Source: Pseudomonadota bacterium
GTDB lineage: Bacteria > Pseudomonadota > Gammaproteobacteria > Burkholderiales > Gallionellaceae
Direction of reading: 5' to 3'
Length of the DNA: 6,772 nt
Assembly: GCA_021781695.1 (NCBI GenBank)
Contig: JAJXWG010000092.1
Span: forward strand, 1-6,772
Both the position numbers and the translations under genes were made by a program. Of this stretch, positions 5,862 to 6,772 are shown one piece after another. Numbering within the stretch: the stretch's first letter is position 1; every line of letters begins with the position of its first letter. The notes beneath the pieces are model-generated. The model saw only the letters and a list, made by a program, of their open reading frames with translations. It did not search any database and was not told where the DNA came from.

Positions 5862-6452
5862 TTATACTTTCTTCATGTCGCGTGCCAGCGCGATATCCTG
5901 CGGCGTGTCCAGATCGAAAAAGCTCTGCAGTATCGGATCATAAGTTTTCAATTTCTCTTCATCCACGTAATTCACCGAGAGCCTGTCCAGCAGTTCGCGC
6001 ATGCTGTGCGATGCGCCATCGTTCATCAGACCATGCAAAACATCAAGGCTGTGTCTGGAATAGAACGCCGCCATGGGCTGGGGATGGCCTGACACGACAG
6101 GCACGACTGCATCAAACTCATCGCGAAGCCCTGACAGGTATTCTATCAGCTGCGGGATGATGAAGGGCATGTCGCAGGCAACGACGAACACCCAGGATGT
6201 CCTTGCCTGTTCAAGGCCAGCAATCAGCCCTGCCAAAGGACCCTTGTGCGCCGGATGGTCGGATACCTGAGGCAGTTCACAGTCGAGGCGAATCTTGCGC
6301 GTGCTGACGATGATGTCTTTAAACAGCGGCTTTAGCACCGATGCGACCTGCTCAAGCAGCGTCCTGCCGGAAAACAGCAGGCTTGTCTTGTCCTGCCCCA
6401 TGCGTTGCGATTCGCCGCCTGCGAGTATCAATGCCGTGCAATCCGCAATCAT
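5862..6452 (-). CDS. mobA: Molybdenum cofactor guanylyltransferase MobA
   Basis: The 196-residue nucleotidyltransferase joins GMP from GTP to Mo-molybdopterin to give the guanine dinucleotide cofactor used by DMSO-reductase-family enzymes such as nitrate reductases and formate dehydrogenases. It has the N-terminal nucleotide-binding signature ALILAGGESQRMGQDKTSLL (residues 7-26), the HKGPLAGLIAGL block (69-80), VVACDMPF (90-97, metal-binding Asp94) and a C-terminal FFDLDTPQDIALA (178-190), in place of the more usual N-x-N-T-P-x-D. Length is normal. The start ATG at 6452 is 5 bp after the mobB stop. There is no good ribosome binding site, because the sequence before it is the tail of mobB and its palindrome, so coupling to mobB translation is likely. 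The presence of mobA implies that the host makes bis-MGD enzymes. Confidence 0.96.
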   Translation of the reverse strand: MIADCTALILAGGESQRMGQDKTSLLFSGRTLLEQVASVLKPLFKDIIVSTRKIRLDCELPQVSDHPAHKGPLAGLIAGLEQARTSWVFVVACDMPFIIPQLIEYLSGLRDEFDAVVPVVSGHPQPMAAFYSRHSLDVLHGLMNDGASHSMRELLDRLSVNYVDEEKLKTYDPILQSFFDLDTPQDIALARDMKKV

Positions 6453-6457
6453 TGCAT

Positions 6458-6772
6458 TTAGCTGTCATTCCCGCGCAGGCGGGAATCGATTATAAACTGT
6501 GCGATGCGTCCGATGTCCTCGAGTCCGAAGTGCGGAAGCAAAGGATGTGCCTCATCCATATCGGTGACTATTGCAATCAGGCCGTCCGCTATTGCGCAGC
6601 GCGGCGCCTTCCCGCATGCACGGCGCAGCACTTCGATTTTTGCGCCCGGCGCATGAGAGAAGCCTTCTGCAAGCACGATGTCGGCATCGCTCATGTAGAG
6701 TCTGGCGAGCTGTTCGGGTTCTCGGTCATCTTTCGCATCCGCCACCAGCTGCAACGCGTCTCTGGTGAGCAG
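6458..6772 (-). CDS. mobB: Molybdopterin-guanine dinucleotide biosynthesis protein MobB, C-terminal part (truncated by window edge)
   Basis: The last 104 codons of a minus-strand gene are visible, and the frame stays open to the right edge. The P-loop GTPase N-terminus lies outside the window. The C-terminal MobB hallmark is clear: DADIVLAEGFSHAPGAKIEV (about visible residues 29-48), matching the family pattern D-x-V-L-V-E-G-F-x-H-x-x-x-x-K-I-E. MobB binds GTP and stimulates MobA; it is not strictly required. The in-frame TTG at 6754 could be read as a start, but homology clearly continues upstream of it, so this is a partial gene rather than a short one. The last residues, SRLRGNDS, come from a palindromic repeat (6467-6486) and are unlikely to be ancestral MobB sequence. 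mobA follows after 5 bp. Confidence 0.88.
   Translation of the reverse strand: MLTRDALQLVADAKDDREPEQLARLYMSDADIVLAEGFSHAPGAKIEVLRRACGKAPRCAIADGLIAIVTDMDEAHPLLPHFGLEDIGRIAQFIIDSRLRGNDS
6467..6486. repeat. ATTCCC-N8-GGGAAT palindromic repeat at the end of mobB
   Basis: ATTCCCGC (6467-6474) and GCGGGAAT (6479-6486) form a perfect 8-bp stem with a 4-nt loop GCAG. The pattern ATTCCC-N8-GGGAAT matches the core of the Neisseria dRS3 repeat and of similar dispersed palindromes in many beta- and gammaproteobacteria. Read in frame on the minus strand it gives the familiar SRLRGND-type tail, which here ends mobB with a TAA at 6458-6460. In RNA it could form a stable hairpin just before the mobA start codon. 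No T-run follows, so it is not a standard terminator. Confidence 0.8.

Noticed and set aside
5037..6092. Long plus-strand open frame (351 codons) opposite moeA and mobA
   Set aside because: It is antisense to two well-supported genes with full family motifs, shows no recognisable protein motifs, and is explained by the GC-rich codon pattern.

Overview
The window reads as a chromosomal segment of a Gram-negative proteobacterium, most likely a betaproteobacterium. This rests on gene content, GC-rich coding (about 55-65% in lines I counted by hand), clear Shine-Dalgarno sites and a proteobacterial-style 'RGND' palindromic repeat. A Nitrosomonadales/Gallionellaceae-like host is only a guess. Nine of the ten genes lie on the minus strand and one on the plus strand. 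No rRNA, tRNA, transposase or CRISPR array is visible.

Left part (1-2528, minus strand): four small redox or dioxygenase-type genes in one direction. In transcription order they are a DODA/YgiD-type extradiol dioxygenase (2528-1749), an NADPH-dependent FMN reductase (1668-1117), a pirin/quercetinase-like cupin (1086-385), and the N-terminal part of a carboxymuconolactone decarboxylase (CMD)/AhpD-fold protein (265 to the window edge). The first three have strong ribosome binding sites. This looks like an accessory set for quinone, catechol or electrophile handling; the joint role is inference. The CMD gene is visibly more AT-rich than the rest.

Middle (2529-3975): a 162-bp divergent region separates the dioxygenase from a plus-strand VIT1/CCC1-family Fe/Mn transporter (2691-3386). 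The transporter converges, with only 6 bp between stop codons, on a minus-strand C-GCAxxG-C-C family cysteine protein (3875-3393), which has its own recognisable promoter.

Right part (3976-6772, minus strand): a tight molybdenum cofactor operon in the order mobB (C-terminal part, entering from the right edge), mobA, moeA, mog. Gaps are 5 bp and 3 bp, then a 4-bp ATGA overlap. Mog adenylylates molybdopterin, MoeA inserts molybdate, and MobA (helped by MobB) adds GMP to make the guanine dinucleotide (MGD) cofactor of DMSO-reductase-family enzymes.

Two palindromic elements lie inside coding sequence. A 111-bp segment with perfect 12-bp terminal inverted repeats sits in frame in moeA and adds 37 residues at a loop of the molybdate-insertion domain. 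A 20-bp ATTCCC-N8-GGGAAT palindrome forms the last codons of mobB. The moeA insert is the most unusual feature of the window.
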